A DNA stretch of 64,000 bases, taken from assembly GCF_001273835.1 (NCBI RefSeq), contig NZ_JHEI01000138.1, forward strand, positions 62,001 to 126,000. Reading direction: 5' to 3'. Within the stretch, counting starts at the first letter, position 1, and each line of letters begins with the position of its first letter. The stretch comes from Leucobacter celer subsp. astrifaciens. GTDB taxonomy: Bacteria > Actinomycetota > Actinomycetes > Actinomycetales > Microbacteriaceae. The translations under genes and the position numbers were made by a program. Below the pieces are notes generated by a model that was not told the origin of the DNA, searched no databases, and saw nothing but the letters and a program-made list of their open reading frames with translations. Below are positions 41,887-49,804 of this stretch, piece by piece.

Positions 41887-42769
41887 CGATGGAGCCCTCG
41901 TACTCGGCGAGGATGAACTCCCGCACCGCCTCCGAGTTGAGGGCTTCGTTCAGCGCCACGATGCGGGGATCCTCGACGAGTTCCGGACGTGTCACGAGGT
42001 ACTCGGAGTAGAGCTCATTACCCTTGTCGGTGAAGATCGCGCTGAGCGGATCAATACCCACGTCGAGTGCGTAGTTGGCGAACACGAAGGCGACGTCGAC
42101 CTGGTCGATCGAGCGGGCCAGCTGCGCCCCCTCGAGCTCGGTGATCTTCAGCTCGCGCGGGTTCTCGACGATGTCGTTGATGGTCGAGCTGGGATCACCC
42201 GGGTTCGCGAGCACGATGAGCCCCTCCTGCTCGAGCAGTGTGAGGGCGCGGCCCGCGTTGACCGGGTCGTTCGGGATCGCGATGCTGGCACCGTCGGCGA
42301 CCTCGTCGAGGCTGTCGAACTCGTCGGAGAAGGCGCCGAAGGGCTCGATGTGCACGGGGACCGTGGGCACCAGGTCGGTGCCGTTCTCGGCGTTGTAGTT
42401 GTCGAGGAACGGGAGGTACTGGTAGTAGTTGGCGTCGAGCTGGCCGGACGCCAACTGAGCGTTGGGCTGGATGAAGTCCTGGAACACCACGATCTCGAGC
42501 TCGATGCCCTGCTCCGCGAGGATCGGCTTCACGACCTCGAGCACCTCGGCGTGGGGCACGGGCGTGGCACCCACGACGAGCCTCTGCGTCGCCTCGGCAC
42601 CGCCTCTCGGGATGAGGAGCGCGGCAAGGATCGCGGCGGCCGCGATGACGGCGAGGATGACCGCGATGAGGACACCGCGCTTCTTCGACTTGCCGCGGCG
42701 GGCTGCGGCGTCCGCGGCCAGCGACTGGGCGTCGTCGCCCGTGCCGGCGGGCTCTGTGGTGCTGCTCAT
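41873..42769 (-). CDS. metQ: MetQ/NLPA-family methionine-binding protein, membrane-anchored without lipobox
   Basis: A 298-residue binding protein of the NlpA family (VVGATPVPHAEVLEVVKPILAEQGIELEIVVFQDF, NYYQYLPFLDNYN, IAIPNDPVNAGRALTLLE). Most homologues are lipoproteins, but here there is no cysteine after the hydrophobic stretch: a ~30-residue hydrophilic N-terminus with RRGKSKKR precedes one transmembrane helix (about residues 33-53), so it looks like a single-pass anchored protein. It binds D/L-methionine or methionine derivatives for MetNI. A short 14-bp overlap couples it to metN. Confidence 0.88.
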   Translation of the reverse strand: MSSTTEPAGTGDDAQSLAADAAARRGKSKKRGVLIAVILAVIAAAAILAALLIPRGGAEATQRLVVGATPVPHAEVLEVVKPILAEQGIELEIVVFQDFIQPNAQLASGQLDANYYQYLPFLDNYNAENGTDLVPTVPVHIEPFGAFSDEFDSLDEVADGASIAIPNDPVNAGRALTLLEQEGLIVLANPGDPSSTINDIVENPRELKITELEGAQLARSIDQVDVAFVFANYALDVGIDPLSAIFTDKGNELYSEYLVTRPELVEDPRIVALNEALNSEAVREFILAEYEGSIDVAF

Positions 42770-42955
42770 GAGTTCTCCTCTGGATCATGCGGTGGAATCG
42801 TGCGTCGAGATCGCGCCGTCGCCCGCTCGGTGCCGCTCGGAGCGGAGCGGTGCACTGCATGAATGGTAGGGGCGACGCACGCCCTCGCATTGTTTCGCGG
42901 TAATGATGAGAAATATTCGCGGGCGTTATGTCCGCGGGTGGCGATGATGGTCAGC

Positions 42956-43630
42956 ATGGACCGCTATCTGCCCAACGTGCACTGGCCCGAGATCGCCGAG
43001 GCTCTCGGCGAGACCGTGGTGATGCTCGTCGTCGCACTCGCCTGCACGGTGGTGCTCGCGCTGCCGCTCGGGATCCTCATGTACCTGAGCGGCAAGGGGC
43101 ACATCCGCAGCAACCCGCTCGTGCACGGTGTGCTCTCCGCGGTCGTCAACATCATCCGCTCGGTGCCGTTCATCATCGTGATGATCGCCGTGCTGCCGCT
43201 CACCGCACTGCTGGTGGGCACCACGCTCGGCGTCGCGGGCGCGATCCCGCCGATGGTGATCGCCGCGACCCCGTTCCTGGCCCGGCTCGTCGAGATCGCG
43301 CTGCGAGAGGTCGACCACAGTCTCATCGAGTGCGGGCAGTCGATGGCGGCGAGCACCCGGCAGATCGTGCAGTACATCCTGCTGCCGGAGGCGCGCCCAG
43401 CGCTGCTCGCGGGCATCACGGTCACCGCGATCGCGCTCATCGACTACACGGCCATGTCGGGCGTCCTCGGCGGCGGCGGACTCGGCGATCTCGCGATCCG
43501 CTACGGCTATCAGCGGTTCCAGACCGACGTCATGATCGTCACCGTCGTCATCCAGATCATCCTGGTGCAGGGGATCCAGCTGCTCGGCGACTGGGCGGTG
43601 CACCGCTTCAGCCGCGCCCGCCGCGCGTAG
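42956..43630 (+). CDS. metI: Methionine ABC transporter permease
   Basis: A 224-residue inner-membrane permease with five hydrophobic helices and the EAA-loop (EVDHSLIECGQSMAASTRQIVQYILLPEARPALLAG) that contacts MetN. MetI proteins are about 215-225 residues, matching MDRYLPNVHW as the start. Alternatives are ATG 42944/42947 or a leaderless GTG at 42938 after TTATGT. Unusually it is divergent from metQ-metN instead of lying in the same operon. Confidence 0.88.
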   Translation: MDRYLPNVHWPEIAEALGETVVMLVVALACTVVLALPLGILMYLSGKGHIRSNPLVHGVLSAVVNIIRSVPFIIVMIAVLPLTALLVGTTLGVAGAIPPMVIAATPFLARLVEIALREVDHSLIECGQSMAASTRQIVQYILLPEARPALLAGITVTAIALIDYTAMSGVLGGGGLGDLAIRYGYQRFQTDVMIVTVVIQIILVQGIQLLGDWAVHRFSRARRA

Positions 43631-43655
43631 CGGCCGGTGCCGGGCGGAGTGACGA

Positions 43656-43731
43656 CCGCCGGTTGAGCGACCGACGACGGGGGAGTCGGAACTGCGATTT
43701 CGACTCCGCTGCGCTCCGCTCAATCGGCGGG
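43656..43731. repeat. GGTTGAGCG...TTTCGACTC repeat pair
   Basis: CCGCCGGTTGAGCG (43656-43669) and an inverted TTTCGACTCCGCTGCGCTCC running to CAATCGGCGG (43699-43730) flank a 29-base middle. It lies between the convergent metI and monooxygenase genes; it may double as a terminator. Confidence 0.75.
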
Positions 43732-43741
43732 CGTGGCGGCA

Positions 43742-45139
43742 CTACGCGCCGTCGATGCGCACCTGCGATGCCGGATGATCCGCGCCCGGCCGCGCGTCCG
43801 AGCCGCCCAGCTTCTCGCGCAGCGTGCCCGACTCGTATCCGCGCTTGAAGCGGCCGCGCGTCTGCAGCTCGGGCACGAGATGCTCGACGATGCCGCGCAG
43901 CGTCTCGGGCTGCGAGACCGCGGCGAGGTTGAATCCCGACACCCCGGTCTCCTCGACGATCTCCTCGATCGTGTCGGCGACGGTCCCGGCCGAGCCGACG
44001 ATCACGGGGCCGTCGCCGCCGATCCTGGCGTAGTCGGCGATCTCGCGCGGTGTCCACACCCGATCGGGGTCGGCGTCGGTGAATGCGGCGAGCGCCGACT
44101 GGATCGCGTTGCTGCTGTGCCCGGCGAGCGGGGCATCGGGGTCGAGCTTCGCGAAGTCGATGCCGGTCCAGCCGGACATGAGCGTGAGCGCTCCCTCGGG
44201 CGAGGCCACCTCGAGGTACTCCTCGAAGAGCTGTCGCGCGTGGGCGTCGGTGTCCGACACGATGACGGTGAGCTGGTTGAGCACGGGCGGCGTCTGCGCA
44301 CGGCCTGCCTCTGCGGCGGCCTCACGCACGGCCCGCACCTGCTTCTTCAGCACGGTGCGGGTCGGTGCTGCGACGAAGACGTGCTCGGCGTGCCTCGCGG
44401 CGAAGCTCACGCCCCGGGATGAGGCCCCCGCCTGGTAGATCACGGGGGTGCGCTGCGGCGACGGCTCGGAGAGGTGGAAGCCGGGCACGGTGAAGAACTC
44501 GCCGCGATGCCCGATGGAGTGCACGCGCTCGGGATCCGCGAAGACGCCCGTCGCGGCGTCGGCGACGATGGCGTCGTCATCCCAGCTGCGCTGCCACAGC
44601 TTGTAGCAGACCTCCAGGTATTCCTCGGCGATGTCGTAGCGGCGGTCGTGCGATACCTGGCCTTCGAGGCCGAGGTTGCGCGCACCGGAGCCGAGGTAGG
44701 AGGTGACCACGTTCCATCCGACCCGGCCCCCCGTGAGGTGGTCGAGCGTCGACATGCGCCGCGCGAACGGGAAGGGGTGCTCGAACGAGGTCGAGGCCGT
44801 GACCCCGAATCCGATGTGCTCGGTCACCGAGGCGAGCGCGGGCACCAGCTGCAACGGGTCGTTGACGGGAACCTGCACGCCTCCGGCGAGGGCCGCCTCC
44901 GGCCCTCCGCCGTAGACGTCGTAGGTGCCGAGCACGTCGGCGAAGAAGATCGCGTCGAGCAGGCCTGCCTCGGCGGTGCGGGCGATGTCGAGCCAGTAGG
45001 GCAGCTCGGTGTATCGCCGGCTCTGGTCGGCGGGGTGCCGCCACAGGCCCGGCGACAGGTGGCCAACCGTGTTCATGGTGAACAGGTTGAGGTGGATGCG
45101 CTGCTCGGCGCTCGGTTCAGCGCGCTGCTCGGTGCTCAT
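43742..45139 (-). CDS. LLM-class flavin monooxygenase, NtaA/SnaA/DszA family
   Basis: A 465-residue luciferase-like, FMNH2-dependent monooxygenase. Family landmarks: IHLNLFTMNTVGHLSPGLWRHP, GLLDAIFFADVLGTYDVYGGG, FGVTASTSFEHPFPFARRMSTLDHLTGGRVGWNVVTSYL, VIYQAGASSRGVSFAARHAEHVF. Close relatives oxidise chelators (NtaA), dibenzothiophene sulfone (DszA) or alkyl sulfones and need a separate flavin reductase. It is followed upstream by an SfnB-like enzyme in the same direction and lies next to the methionine transporter, so oxidation of an organosulfur compound is the likely role. The start is ATG 45139. Confidence 0.88.
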   Translation of the reverse strand: MSTEQRAEPSAEQRIHLNLFTMNTVGHLSPGLWRHPADQSRRYTELPYWLDIARTAEAGLLDAIFFADVLGTYDVYGGGPEAALAGGVQVPVNDPLQLVPALASVTEHIGFGVTASTSFEHPFPFARRMSTLDHLTGGRVGWNVVTSYLGSGARNLGLEGQVSHDRRYDIAEEYLEVCYKLWQRSWDDDAIVADAATGVFADPERVHSIGHRGEFFTVPGFHLSEPSPQRTPVIYQAGASSRGVSFAARHAEHVFVAAPTRTVLKKQVRAVREAAAEAGRAQTPPVLNQLTVIVSDTDAHARQLFEEYLEVASPEGALTLMSGWTGIDFAKLDPDAPLAGHSSNAIQSALAAFTDADPDRVWTPREIADYARIGGDGPVIVGSAGTVADTIEEIVEETGVSGFNLAAVSQPETLRGIVEHLVPELQTRGRFKRGYESGTLREKLGGSDARPGADHPASQVRIDGA

Positions 45140-45194
45140 GCTGTTCGGTGCCGCCTTCGAGGATCGGGATCGCGGGGTGGGACGCCGTCCGGCG

Positions 45195-46379
45195 TCACAG
45201 CCAGGAGTGACGAGCGGGCAGGGTCCCGTTGAGCACGTAGTCGCCGATGGCGTAGTTCTTCCAGCGCACGGGGTCGTGCAGCGTGTGCACGCGGGCGTTG
45301 CGCCAGAAGCGGTCGAGGCGCTTCTCCCCCAGCGTCGAACGGGTTCCTCCGAGCTCGAGCAGGCGGGTCGACGCCTCGAGGGAGACCTCGGTGGTGAGCA
45401 CCTTCGCACGGGCCACCGCGATGGAGGCGGCCGCCACGTTGTGCTCGTCGGGGGCGGGCTTGGCCGCGTCGATCGCGCGGGCCGCCTCGCGGGTCAGCGC
45501 CTCGGCCGCGCGGATGTCGATGTCGAGGCGGCCGATGATGTTCAGGGACAGCGGATCCTTCGTCGCGGACTCGACACCGGCGTCGATCCACGGCCTCGAC
45601 GCCCGGGTCGCCGCGAGGGTTTCGCGGAACGCGCCGCGAGCGATGCCGAGGTCGATCGCGGCGGTGGTGATCTGCGCGAGAGGGCCGGCCAGCGTGGGGT
45701 TGTCGTATTCCTTGTACATGGGGAACACCCGGCTCGCGGGAAGGCGCAGATCCTCGAGCACCACCGATCCGCTCGCCGTGGCGCGCTGGCCGAAGCTCGA
45801 CCAGTCGTTGACGACGGTGAGGCCGGGCGCGTTCTTCTCGGCGAAGACGAGCAGCTCGAGGCCGTCCTCGTCGACGGCGAGCACGGGGATCCAATCGGCG
45901 TAGATCGACCCGGTGGAGTAGAACTTTCGGCCGTTCACGACGACCTCGTCCCCGTCGCGCACGAGCTTGGTCTGCAGATCGCCCACGTTCTTGCCGCCGA
46001 GCTCGCTGAAGGCGTTGGCGAAGCGGCTGCCCCGCAGCACGAGGCCGAAGAAGAACTCCTGCTGCTCGGCGGTGCCGCTCAGCCTGACATCCTCGACGAG
46101 GCAGAAGTGGTTCTGCGGGATCTGCGCGAGCGAGCTGTCGGCCTCGCCCACGATGGCGATGACCTCGGCCACCGTCTCGAGCGAGACGTCGGCGCCGCCG
46201 TGGCTCTTCGGCACGGTGATGGCCCACAGGCCTCGCTGCGAGAAGTCCTCGACGATATCCTGCGGGATCACCCGGTCGGCGTCGATCGAAGCGGCGCGCT
46301 CGAGCACCGAGTCCCTGAACTCTGCGGCCTGCGCGAGCGCTTCCTCATCGGAACGGATCACGTGAGCGGGTGACGACAT
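45195..46379 (-). CDS. SfnB-like acyl-CoA dehydrogenase-family monooxygenase
   Basis: A 394-residue acyl-CoA-dehydrogenase-fold flavoenzyme of the SfnB/DszC group: DIVEDFSQRGLWAITVPKSHGGADV, IPQNHFCLVEDV, VVNGRKFYSTGS, DWIPVLAVDEDG, GQRATASGSV. DszC-type proteins are flavin monooxygenases that oxidise sulfur in thioethers or sulfones; SfnB works in dimethyl sulfone use. It begins the minus-strand unit (55 bp before the LLM gene). The upstream region has a TAGACT -10 box (46455-46450). Ordinary dehydrogenase chemistry is the main alternative. Confidence 0.85.
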   Translation of the reverse strand: MSSPAHVIRSDEEALAQAAEFRDSVLERAASIDADRVIPQDIVEDFSQRGLWAITVPKSHGGADVSLETVAEVIAIVGEADSSLAQIPQNHFCLVEDVRLSGTAEQQEFFFGLVLRGSRFANAFSELGGKNVGDLQTKLVRDGDEVVVNGRKFYSTGSIYADWIPVLAVDEDGLELLVFAEKNAPGLTVVNDWSSFGQRATASGSVVLEDLRLPASRVFPMYKEYDNPTLAGPLAQITTAAIDLGIARGAFRETLAATRASRPWIDAGVESATKDPLSLNIIGRLDIDIRAAEALTREAARAIDAAKPAPDEHNVAAASIAVARAKVLTTEVSLEASTRLLELGGTRSTLGEKRLDRFWRNARVHTLHDPVRWKNYAIGDYVLNGTLPARHSWL

Positions 46380-46449
46380 GCCGGTCTCTCTTTCGCGGGG
46401 CCTGGCGGCTCGATCAGCGGATCCCCGGGGCGGCGGATCACGCTGCCTC

Positions 46450-46507
46450 AGTCTAGGTTTCCGGAATTCACCCGCCAGAGCAGTACGGGGTTTATTACAC
46501 AATGTGT
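46450..46507 (-). promoter_or_regulatory. Promoter region of the SfnB-like operon
   Basis: On the minus strand TAGACT lies at 46455-46450. The palindrome ACACA-A-TGTGT at 46497-46507 in an AT-rich stretch is a candidate activator or repressor site further upstream. Confidence 0.45.
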
Positions 46508-46508
46508 C

Positions 46509-46622
46509 CCGCCTCCCTCGTGAGCCGATCGAGCGGGGCGCAGCGGGGCGCACCGGGGTCGGAATCACCGCCTGCGGGCGCCTGAGGTTTCGACTTCCGC
46601 TCCGTCGTCGCCCCGCTCGGCC
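46509..46622. repeat. Diverged GAGCGG...TTTCGAC repeat pair
   Basis: GCCGATCGAGCGGGGCGCAG to GGTCGGAATC faces GGTTTCGACTTCCGCTCCGT to CTCGGCCGG. It is an eroded member of the GGTTGAGCG family, filling most of the 304-bp gap between the SfnB-like gene and aspS. Confidence 0.6.
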
Positions 46623-46671
46623 GGGGGCGTGCTGAGACTCCGCCCGTTCCTCGTGATCCTCACACGCCCAG

Positions 46672-46684
46672 TAGACTAGGCGGG
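46672..46684 (+). promoter_or_regulatory. Leaderless promoter of aspS
   Basis: TAGACT at 46672-46677 ends six bases before GTG 46684; the transcript is expected to start at the start codon. Confidence 0.55.
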
Positions 46685-48027
46685 TGACTGAGCGTGTATT
46701 GATCAAGGATCTGGCCGCCCGCGAGGACGGCACCGTGCGTGTTTCCGGCTGGGTCGAGAAGGTGCGCGACCAGCGCTACGTGCAATTCGTGGTGCTGCGC
46801 GACGAGTCGGGTGCGGTGCAGCTCGTCAACGGCGGCGTGCTGCGCGAGCCCGATCCCGAGAACCCGCGCTCCGACATCCTCGTGCCGCGCACGCAGACGA
46901 TCTCCGAGCTCACCCACGGCACCTTCATCACGGTCACGGGCGAGCTGCAGCACAACGAGCGCGTGAAGCTCGGCGGCGTCGAGATCCAGATCGAGACGAT
47001 CGAGGTCGTCACCAAGGCCCTGCCCGACAACCCGATCGCGGCCGACAGCGGCATCGATGTGCGCCTCGACTGGCGCTTCCTCGACCTGCGCCGCCCCGAG
47101 CAGAACCTCATCTTCCGCATCCAGACCACCTTCCTGCACGCGCTGCGGCAGGTCTGGGTCGACCGCGGCTTCATCGAGATCCAGACCCCGAAGCTCATGG
47201 CGTCGGCGTCCGAGTCGCGCGCCGAGCTCTTCGAGGTCGAGTACTTCGAGGGCCAGGCGTTCCTCGCGCAGAGCCCGCAGTTCTTCAAGCAGATGGCGCA
47301 GGCGGCCGGCTTCGGCGGCATCTTCGAGGTGGGTCCGGCGTTCCGCGCCGATCCCTCGTTCACCTCGCGCCACGCGACCGAGTTCACCTCGATCGACACC
47401 GAGATCAGCTGGATCGACTCCCACGAGGACGTCATGGAGCTGCACGAGGAGCTCGTCGTCGCGGGCCTCTCCGCGGTCAAGGACAAGCACGGCGAGGAGA
47501 TCCAGAAGCTCTTCGGCATCGAGCTCGAGGTGCCGTCCCGCCCGTTCCCGCGCATCCCGCTCGCCGAGGCGAAGGAGATCGTGAAGGCCGAGGGCTACGA
47601 GGTGCCGCGCGCCGACGCCGACATGGACCCCGAGGGCGAGCGCCGCATCGCCGCCCACGTCAAGCAGAAGTACGGCCACGACTTCGTGTTCCTCACCGAC
47701 TACGATGCCTCGATCCGCCCGTTCTACCACATGCGTGACGCCGAGAACCCGCAGCTCACCAAGAGCTACGACCTCATCTACCGCGGCACCGAGATCTCCA
47801 CCGGCGCACAGCGCGAGCACCGCATCGAGGTGCTCGAGGCGCAGGCCGTCGAGAAGGGGATGGACCCGGCGGAGCTGTCGTTCTACCTCGACTTCTTCCG
47901 CTACGGCGTGCCCCCGCACGGCGGCTTCGGCATGGGCCTGGGCCGCGTGCTGATGCTCATGCTGCAGCAGTCGTCGATCCGGGAGGTCACGTACCTCTTC
48001 CGCGGCCCGAACCGCCTGCTGCCCTGA
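46684..48027 (+). CDS. aspS: Aspartyl-tRNA synthetase, short archaeal/eukaryal type
   Basis: A 447-residue class IIb synthetase: OB-fold anticodon domain (VRVSGWVEKVRDQRYVQFV), motif 2 region FRADPSFTSRHATEFTSID and motif 3 GMGLGRVLMLML. It lacks the ~120-residue GAD insertion of the usual ~590-residue bacterial AspRS and matches the archaeal/eukaryal branch in length and motifs. Such enzymes can be non-discriminating, charging tRNA-Asn with aspartate for later amidation by GatCAB; that cannot be decided here. GTG 46684 follows a TAGACT box. A UUCG-capped terminator follows the stop. Confidence 0.9.
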   Translation: MTERVLIKDLAAREDGTVRVSGWVEKVRDQRYVQFVVLRDESGAVQLVNGGVLREPDPENPRSDILVPRTQTISELTHGTFITVTGELQHNERVKLGGVEIQIETIEVVTKALPDNPIAADSGIDVRLDWRFLDLRRPEQNLIFRIQTTFLHALRQVWVDRGFIEIQTPKLMASASESRAELFEVEYFEGQAFLAQSPQFFKQMAQAAGFGGIFEVGPAFRADPSFTSRHATEFTSIDTEISWIDSHEDVMELHEELVVAGLSAVKDKHGEEIQKLFGIELEVPSRPFPRIPLAEAKEIVKAEGYEVPRADADMDPEGERRIAAHVKQKYGHDFVFLTDYDASIRPFYHMRDAENPQLTKSYDLIYRGTEISTGAQREHRIEVLEAQAVEKGMDPAELSFYLDFFRYGVPPHGGFGMGLGRVLMLMLQQSSIREVTYLFRGPNRLLP

Positions 48028-48048
48028 CCGCGGCCGGTTCAGGATCGC

Positions 48049-48084
48049 GACGGCGCCCCTCCGCTTCGGCGGAGGGGCGCCGTC
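48049..48084 (+). terminator. 16-bp UUCG-tetraloop terminator of aspS
   Basis: GACGGCGCCCCTCCGC (48049-48064), loop TTCG, and GCGGAGGGGCGCCGTC (48069-48084) give a perfect 16-bp stem with a very stable UUCG loop, 22 bases after the aspS stop. A few T residues follow after a short gap. Confidence 0.85.
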
Positions 48085-48337
48085 GGCGTCTGTGCCCTTC
48101 TCCGCGGGAAACGGCATCGCGCGGGAGCTGCCGCAATGGGCGATATCGCATTGTGGCCGATCTCTATTCCCTTTCAACCCCGACAACTGCTACTCTCCAT
48201 CTCACCGGGGAACATTTGGGAAGCGCATAGCGCTCTCTCATCCGGCGCGTACGGGGAAATATGCGCGCAGGATGGTCGCCGTCGACCGCCAAGCCTCTCC
48301 ATACGCAATATGTGGGACAACAACGGGGAGGTCTGTC
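48085..48337 (+). promoter_or_regulatory. AT-richer leader/promoter region of the SipW cluster
   Basis: About 250 bp of lower-GC DNA (TCTCTATTCCCTTTCAACCC and similar) between the aspS terminator and the first exported-protein gene, ending in GGGGAGG before GTG 48338. An open frame exists but has no credible start or codon bias. It probably contains the promoter and a long 5' leader; no known riboswitch was recognised. Confidence 0.4.
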
Positions 48338-49024
48338 GTGGGAACCAATCAATCGTCATCTCGCAGGAACCGCAAGATCGCGGCCATCGCGGCCGGAGCG
48401 CTCGTCGTCGGACTGGGAGCCACCTACACGCTCGCCACGTGGACCGACTCCGAGTGGGCCTGGGGCGGCGCCAACGGCGACCCCGGCATCGGCACGGGGA
48501 CCTTCGAGGTCGTGCAGAACGCCACCTCGCCCTTCGACGATGCGGCAGCCAACTGGGCGGATCACGAGACCGCGCCCGGCGACGAGCTCACCTTCACCGC
48601 GGGTGCGCTGGCTCTGTCCCCGGGGGACACTGTCTACGCCCCGGTCGCCCTGCGCACGATCGAGGACTCCGAGGGTGCCACTGTCACGCTGCAGAGCGCG
48701 GTGGCCGCAGCCGGGATCACGGTCGACGACGATCTCGGAGCCCTCTGGAACGCGATCACGGTCTCGGTCTATACCGAGCAGGTGAGCGCCCCGGCCACCG
48801 ACCCCACGAACGCGTGCGACGCAGCGTCGATCGCCGACTGGGGGTCACCGATCGCCGGCATCACATCGCTCGCAACGGCGGCCTCGGCGACGCAGACGCT
48901 CGCCGCCGACGAGGATTCGACGCAGCACTACTGCTTCGCGCTCACGCTGCCGACCGGATCGCCCGACACTCTCCAGGGTCGTACGATCGCGCCCGCATGG
49001 GAGTTCCGCTCGACTTCGAACTAG
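48338..49024 (+). CDS. SipW-type alternate-signal exported protein
   Basis: A 228-residue secreted protein. The N-terminus RRNRKIAAIAAGALVVGLGA is a basic stretch plus hydrophobic core, followed by TYTLATWTDSEWAW; the A-x-W-x-D-x-E-W pattern is characteristic of substrates of SipW-like (ER-type) signal peptidases in actinobacteria. The mature part is rich in Thr/Ala/Asp, beta-like, with two cysteines (NACDAAS and HYCFAL) that may pair. GTG 48338 has GGGGAGG upstream. It is the first gene of a cluster with the SipW peptidase 145 bp downstream. It may be a surface or fibre subunit like TasA, but no homology to TasA itself is visible. Confidence 0.75.
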   Translation: MGTNQSSSRRNRKIAAIAAGALVVGLGATYTLATWTDSEWAWGGANGDPGIGTGTFEVVQNATSPFDDAAANWADHETAPGDELTFTAGALALSPGDTVYAPVALRTIEDSEGATVTLQSAVAAAGITVDDDLGALWNAITVSVYTEQVSAPATDPTNACDAASIADWGSPIAGITSLATAASATQTLAADEDSTQHYCFALTLPTGSPDTLQGRTIAPAWEFRSTSN

Positions 49025-49168
49025 CGGATGCGACGAGCGGCGGGCAGGCGAAGCACCGCGCCGGATTGACACCCCGGTACCCCGGCTATCGCCGGCTCGC
49101 CCGCTCGGCAGAACTCGCATCTCATCGACGGACAGCCGTCCCCGCTCCTCCTACCCAAGAAGGTGCGC

Positions 49169-49804
49169 ATGGCCAGCAAGATCCTCGGCACCGCCGTCAC
49201 GGCGCTCATCGTGGCGGCGGCGCTCGGGCTTGCCTGCTGGTTCGCCTTCTCCGCGGCCACCGGGGCGACGCTCGTCACGTTCCGAACGGGCTCGATGAGC
49301 CCCACGATGCCGCAGGGCGCCGTCGCGGTCACGCTTCCGGCGCAGGCGGCCGAGCTCCGTGTCGGGGACGTCGCGACCGTGCAGCGCGCGAACGAGCCGA
49401 TGCCCGTGACGCACCGTGTGGTCGAGATCCGCGAGGTGGAGCCGCAGGCCGGCAACGCCCCGGATCTGCGCGCCGCGATGCCGGGTGAGCGTCCGCCCGA
49501 CCCGCTCGATCCCGCTGCCCGCGAGATCGTGATGCAGGGCGATGACAACACCACCCCGGACCACCTGCCGTACATCGTCACCGAGGTGCGCCGGACCGTA
49601 TTCGCCGTGCCTCACGCGGGAACCGCGCTCATGCTGCTGCAGACGCCGATCGGCACGGGGACATTGATCCTGGGAGTGGGAGCCCTCGTCACCTGGGCGT
49701 TCTGGCCGCGCCGCGCCGACGCTGATCCGGAGGCAGAAGCGGAAGCAGAAGCAGAAGCGGAACCGGGAACAGAACCGGAACCGGCCGAGGAGGTGCTGCG
49801 ATGA
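49169..49804 (+). CDS. sipW: SipW-like signal peptidase I (ER type)
   Basis: A 211-residue membrane serine peptidase. Helix 1 spans about residues 8-30; GSMSPTMPQG gives catalytic Ser42, and THRVVEI supplies His82 in the position where ordinary bacterial type I peptidases have lysine, so it is ER/SipW type; QGDDNTTPDH carries the conserved aspartates. A second helix lies near 160-180. The tail is an Ala-Glu repeat (EAEAEAEAE) and is encoded by near-perfect hexanucleotides. ATG 49169 has AAGAAGG upstream. The stop overlaps the next start (ATGA). It most likely cleaves the two W-D-E-W proteins encoded beside it. Confidence 0.87.
   Translation: MASKILGTAVTALIVAAALGLACWFAFSAATGATLVTFRTGSMSPTMPQGAVAVTLPAQAAELRVGDVATVQRANEPMPVTHRVVEIREVEPQAGNAPDLRAAMPGERPPDPLDPAAREIVMQGDDNTTPDHLPYIVTEVRRTVFAVPHAGTALMLLQTPIGTGTLILGVGALVTWAFWPRRADADPEAEAEAEAEAEPGTEPEPAEEVLR
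49741..49793. repeat. GCAGAA/GCGGAA-type hexanucleotide tract
   Basis: GAAGCAGAAGCAGAAGCGGA-type repeats encode the acidic Ala-Glu tail of the signal peptidase and change to GAACCGGAACCGG at the end. They are purine-rich and lower in GC than the surroundings, prone to slippage. Confidence 0.7.

Noticed and set aside
42770-42955. SAM or methionine riboswitch between metQ and metI
   Set aside because: I looked for a multi-helix conserved core but saw only short inverted repeats; no known SAM riboswitch consensus is recognisable.
46380-46683. Small gene in the 304-bp gap before aspS
   Set aside because: The open frame there is made of repeat sequence (GAGCGGGGCGCAG and partner) with no credible ribosome binding site.
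48092-48337. Upstream extension of the SipW-type exported protein
   Set aside because: It lacks signal-like features and codon bias, and a strong GGGGAGG followed by GTG 48338 marks the natural start with a proper signal sequence.
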